Shown in pieces: positions 60,837 to 64,000 of a stretch of 64,000 nt of DNA; the first letter of the stretch is position 1, and each line of letters opens with the position of its first letter. Origin of the DNA: Inia geoffrensis (lineage: Eukaryota; Chordata; Mammalia; Artiodactyla; Iniidae); NCBI GenBank assembly GCA_036417435.1, contig CM070914.1:2418001-2482000 (forward strand). Reading direction: 5' to 3'. Both the position numbers and the translations under genes were made by a program. The notes below the pieces were generated by a model, which was not told the origin of the DNA, searched no databases, and saw only the letters and a program-made list of their open reading frames with translations.

Positions 60837-62220
60837 GTGCATCATGCGAACTGCCTCAACCAAGCAACGCCCTTGATATGTGTGGGGCCGTCTAACTCTT
60901 CAAAAGTCTGCAGTGCCACGGGAAGAGCAGGCCTGAAATTGCAGTCAGAACGCACGCTGACTCTCTCCTGCCGCCAGTGTGAGTTCAGGCAGGAGGTCGT
61001 ACATGGAATGCGAAGCCCAGGGTTTCTCTGAGTGCAGCTCAGACTAGGGTAATGGGTAAAATTTCGATGGCCTGAGGGACGTGCCAGAACGGTGTTCCTG
61101 AACCTCTGTGAGTGCTGGGGTACTTAAGCTGCTCCAAAACAGAGTGCAGTGCGTTTCCCTACACTCAGCATACACAGAGTGGCTCCAAAGGGCTACACGA
61201 CTGGATGTTGCTCAACAGACACAGGTGGGCCTGGGAGTACTTAGTGTACTGTACCTGGAAGTAACAGGATGCCCACATGAGCCTCCTAGGTGTCTGTAAT
61301 ATCACACTGCCGTTTAAGATATGCAGAGCAGAGGTCACATGCTCATGGAAAGTGCTGGACACCTCTGTTCCTACAAGCAAATCAAAGCCTAACCTCCAGG
61401 CATGTGTTCATGCTGGGTGCGCATTACGTGACGCAGCATGGTAAGATGCTGACTTTCTCCTGGAGCACACTGACTTCACGTACGAGGTCTTCTAAGTATT
61501 CAAGGCAGAGTGTTTTCTCATGGCAGCTCACCCTCAGGGCCATGACAAAAACTTCCGGGGACATCGGACTCACCAGAAATGTGGTTCTGACGGTGCTCCA
61601 GGACTCTGGAAATGTAGCTCTCCTCCCGGGACATGCGTTGTGCAGCCCGTCACTCGGCACGTACAGAGGCCCTCCGATGTACAGACCAGTGGGCCTCCAT
61701 GTGGTTCAGCCTTCCCACAGGGCTCTGGAGGTACTCAGTGAACTTGGAGGAAAAATGATGCACAACCGCGGGCCCAGGAGTCCTCCAAAGGGTACTTCCT
61801 TTAAAATAAATCCCAACAGCGATGAAGAACTCATGGGGACAGTTGCATGCCTCCCTTTTTACACGGCTACTCAGGGTCTAACGTGGAGACGTGTTCTCTC
61901 ATTGTTTCACTTTAGTTCTAGAGACTGTCATGCTCACCGCCACCCAGGCCATGGAAGCTCCTTGTTTGGACAGAGCCAATTCATATTTTTCCCCGAAGCA
62001 TTCTTACAGGGTTGAGAGGCCTGTCAACAGCAGAGAATGTCAGGTAGTTTCTAGGCAGCATGAATGGAGCCTTCAAATTGAGAAAACAAGCCTAGTTGCA
62101 GCAGGCCCCGATTTCCACGGGCACACTCATCATACGTCCCTCGGGATTCTAACAAGTCCAAAGGGAGACAAGGTTACCCAGTGTTTCCTTCCCTGAATCA
62201 ACTTGTCGAAGTAGGGTTTT
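60837..62220 (+). repeat. Monomer 45, three-part mosaic (1,384 bp)
   Basis: The 5' part matches monomer 43 (GGGCTACACGACTGG, CATTACGTGACG). The middle matches monomer 44 (TGCGTTGTGCAG, CATGGGGACAG, CGCCACCCAGGCC). The tail matches monomer 46 (AGCCTAGTTGCAGC, CTCGGGATTC). One C is lost at about 61,555 relative to monomer 43. Confidence 0.94.
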
Positions 62221-63601
62221 GTGCGTCAGGCGAACTGCCTCAACCAAGAAACGCACTTGGTATGTGTGGAGCCGTCTGACTCTTCAAAAGTCTGCAGTGC
62301 CACGGGAAGAGCAGGCCTGAAATTGCAGTCAGAAAGCACGCTGACTCTCTCCTGGCGCCTGGGTGAGTTCAGGCAGGAGGTCGTACATGGAATGCGAAGC
62401 CCAGGGTTTCTCTGAGTGCAGCTCAGACTAGGGTAATGGGTAAAATTTCGACGGCCTGAGGGACGTGCCAGCACGGTGTTCCTGAACCTCTGTGAGTGCT
62501 GGGGTACTTAAGCTGCTCCAAAACAGAGTGCAGTGCGTTTCCCTACACTCAGCATACACAGAGTGGCTCCAAAGGGCTACGGGACTGGATGTTGCTCAAC
62601 AGACACAGGTGGGCCTGGGAGTACTTAGTGTACCTGGCAGTAACAGGATGCCCACATGACCCTCCTAGGTGTCTGTAAAATCATACTGCCATTTAAGATA
62701 TGCAGAGCAGAGGTCACATGCTCATGGAAAGTGCTGGACACCTCCGTTCCTACAAGCAAATCAAAGCCTAACCTCCAGGCATGTGTTCATGCTGGGTGCG
62801 CAGTAAGTGACGCAGCATGGTAAGATGCTGACTTTCTCCTGGAGCACAGTGACTTCACGTACGAGGTCTTCTAAGTATTCAAGGCAGAGTGTTTTCTCAT
62901 GGCAGCTCACCCTCAGGGCCATGACAAAGACCTCCTGGGGACTTCGGACTCACCAGAAATGTGGTCCTGACGGTGCTCCAGGACTCTGGAAATGTAGCTC
63001 TCCTCCCGGGACATGCGGTGTGCAGCCCGTCTCTCGGCACGTACAGAGGCCCTCCGATGTACAGACCAGTGGGCCTCCATGTCGCTCTGCCTTCCCACAG
63101 GGCTCTGGAGGTACTCAGTGAACTTGGAGGAAAAATGATGCACAACCGAGGGCCCTAGGAGTCCTCCAAAGGGTCCTTCCTTTAAAATAAATCCCAAGAG
63201 CGATGAAGAACTCATGGAGACAGCTGCATGCCTCCCTTTTGGCACGGCTACTCAGGGTCTAACGTGGAGACGTGTTCTCTCGTTGCTTCATTTTAGTTCT
63301 AGAGACTGTCATGCTCACCACCCCCGAGGCCATGGAAGCCCCTTGTTTGGACAGAGCCAATTCATATTTTTCCCCGAAGCATTCTTACAGGGTTGAGAGG
63401 CCTGTCAACAGCAGAGAATGTCAGGTAGTTTCTAGGCAGCATGAATGGAGCCTTCAAATTGAGAAAACAAGCCTAGTTGCAGCAGGCCCCGATTTCCACG
63501 GGCACACTCATCATACGTCCCTCGGGATTCTAACAAGTCCAAAGGGAGACAAGGTTACCCAGTGTTTCCTTCCCTGAATCAACTTGTCGAAGTAGGGTTT
63601 T
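62221..63601 (+). repeat. Monomer 46, diverged (1,381 bp)
   Basis: Starts GTGCGTCAGGCG and carries AACCAAGAAACGC, GGAGCCGTC, AGAAAGCACGC and GGCGCCTGGGTG, all shared with monomer 47. Private GTCGCTCTGCC, CCTTTTGGCACGG and CGTTGCTTCATTTTAG. Confidence 0.95.
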
Positions 63602-64000
63602 GTGCGTCAGGCGAACTGCCTCAACCAAGAAACGCACTTGGTATGTGTGGAGCCGTCTGACTCTTCAAAAGTCTGCAGTGCCACGGGAAGAGCAGGCCTG
63701 AAATTGCAGTCAGAAAGCACGCTGACTCTCTCCTGGCGCCTGGGTGAGTTCAGGCAGGAGGTCGTACATGGAATGCGAAGCCCAGGGTTTCTCTGAGTGC
63801 AGCTCAGACTTGGGTAATGGGTAAAATTTCTACGGCCTGAGGGACGTGCCAGCACGGTGTTCCTGAACCTCTGTGAGTGCTGGGGTACTTAAGCTGCTCC
63901 AAAACAGAGTGCAGTGCGTTTCCCTACACTCAGCATACACAGAGTGGCTCCAAAGGGCTACGGGACTGGTTGTTGCTCAACAGACACAGGTGGGCCTGGG
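63602..64000 (+). repeat. Monomer 47, partial (399 bp to window end)
   Basis: First 399 bp of the next copy, nearly identical to the start of monomer 46, with AGACTTGGGTAATG, TTTCTACGGCC and GGGACTGGTTG as differences. The array continues past the window. Confidence 0.95.

Larger units (their letters stand above)
1..64000 (+). repeat. Tandem satellite array, ~1.38-kb monomer, 46.3 copies
   Basis: The whole window is one head-to-tail array. The landmark GTGCATCATG (or close variants) recurs 47 times at spacings of 1,376-1,388 bp, always in the same orientation, and the sequence between landmarks is recognisably the same throughout. No foreign insertion, inversion or edge is visible, so both ends lie outside the window. 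Composition is roughly 50% GC; the first monomer has 40 CpG by direct count, about half the random expectation and more than most mammalian bulk DNA. No short internal subrepeat is visible. Each copy has XbaI, StuI, GGCGCC and GCATGC sites, so a 1.38-kb digestion ladder is expected. The family name and host are not determined; a mammalian (peri)centromeric or heterochromatic block is inferred. Confidence 0.98.
56687..64000 (+). repeat. Domain IV: diverged right flank (monomers 42-47)
   Basis: These copies carry many private substitutions, most of all monomer 44. Local dimer relations are visible: monomers 43 and 45 share CTGCCGCCAGTGTGAG and GGGCTACACGACTGG; 44 and 45 share TGCGTTGTGCAG and CGCCACCCAGGCC; 45 and 46 share AGCCTAGTTGCAGC; 46 and 47 share GTGCGTCAGGCG. 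Rising divergence suggests an older layer or approach to an array edge beyond 64,000. Confidence 0.75.

Noticed and set aside
61290..62015. A 241-codon open frame, the longest in the window
   Set aside because: It opens on GTG (first ATG at codon 41). It exists only because monomer 45 lost one C near 61,555, joining two frames that are separate in other copies. It resembles no protein I recognise.
1..64000. CRISPR array
   Set aside because: The repeats are 1.38 kb with no short direct repeats, spacers or cas genes.
1..64000. Tandem multicopy gene family or rDNA-type macrosatellite
   Set aside because: No conserved open frame spans subfamilies, and I recognise no rRNA, snRNA or tRNA signature in the monomer. 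A non-coding transcript remains possible and is listed under findings.
1..64000. Bovine satellite I, human SST1/NBL2 or capuchin CapA
   Set aside because: Only the period is similar. I see no 31-bp subrepeats as expected for bovine satellite I, and I cannot recall the other consensus sequences reliably enough to claim a match.

Overview
The window is one uninterrupted head-to-tail satellite DNA array. The monomer is 1,376-1,388 bp (mostly 1,379-1,385). There are 46 complete copies and a 399-bp start of a 47th, all on the same strand. Monomer starts here are placed at the G of GTGCATCATG (GTGCGTCAGG in the last two copies). I see no protein-coding gene, structured-RNA gene, CRISPR array or dispersed transposon anywhere in the 64 kb. 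The many short open frames recur once per monomer, mostly open on GTG or TTG, and are broken by 1-, 2- and 5-bp indels. They are by-products of a roughly 50% GC repeat.

The setting fits a eukaryotic, probably mammalian, pericentromeric or other heterochromatic block. The unit is long and not built of visible short subrepeats. The first monomer holds 40 CpG in 1,381 bp, about half of random expectation. Divergence between copies is low and copies form higher-order groups. The species and any existing family name cannot be fixed from sequence alone. Known 1.4-kb mammalian tandem families (bovine 1.715 satellite I, human SST1/NBL2, capuchin CapA) have similar periods, but I cannot confirm homology to any of them.

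Layout: (I) 2-30,413, monomers 1-22, built from subfamilies A (A1, A2, A3), B and C; an A*-B-A3 trio recurs every six monomers (about 8.3 kb). (II) 30,414 to about 33.9 kb, a patch of diverged monomers (23 to mid-25). (I') about 33.9-38,700, a return to A/B types (3' part of 25 to 28). (III) 38,701-56,686, a clear four-monomer higher-order repeat E-F-G-H of exactly 5,533 bp, with one full unit, one contracted unit of 4,149 bp, a second full-length unit and a trailing F-G. (IV) 56,687-64,000, increasingly diverged monomers with local dimers, as expected toward an array edge or an older layer.

Several monomers are hybrids that change subfamily mid-unit (3, 5, 13, 16, 20, 25, 28, 34, 39, 41, 45). 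This is the footprint of unequal crossing-over or gene conversion in register. Nearly every monomer also carries an ordered set of RNA-processing-like motifs: a GTGAGT donor-like site, AATAAA, and CTAAC plus a pyrimidine tract and TTTAG. The length-changing indels fall almost entirely between the donor-like and acceptor-like motifs. Whether the array is transcribed or spliced is unknown.
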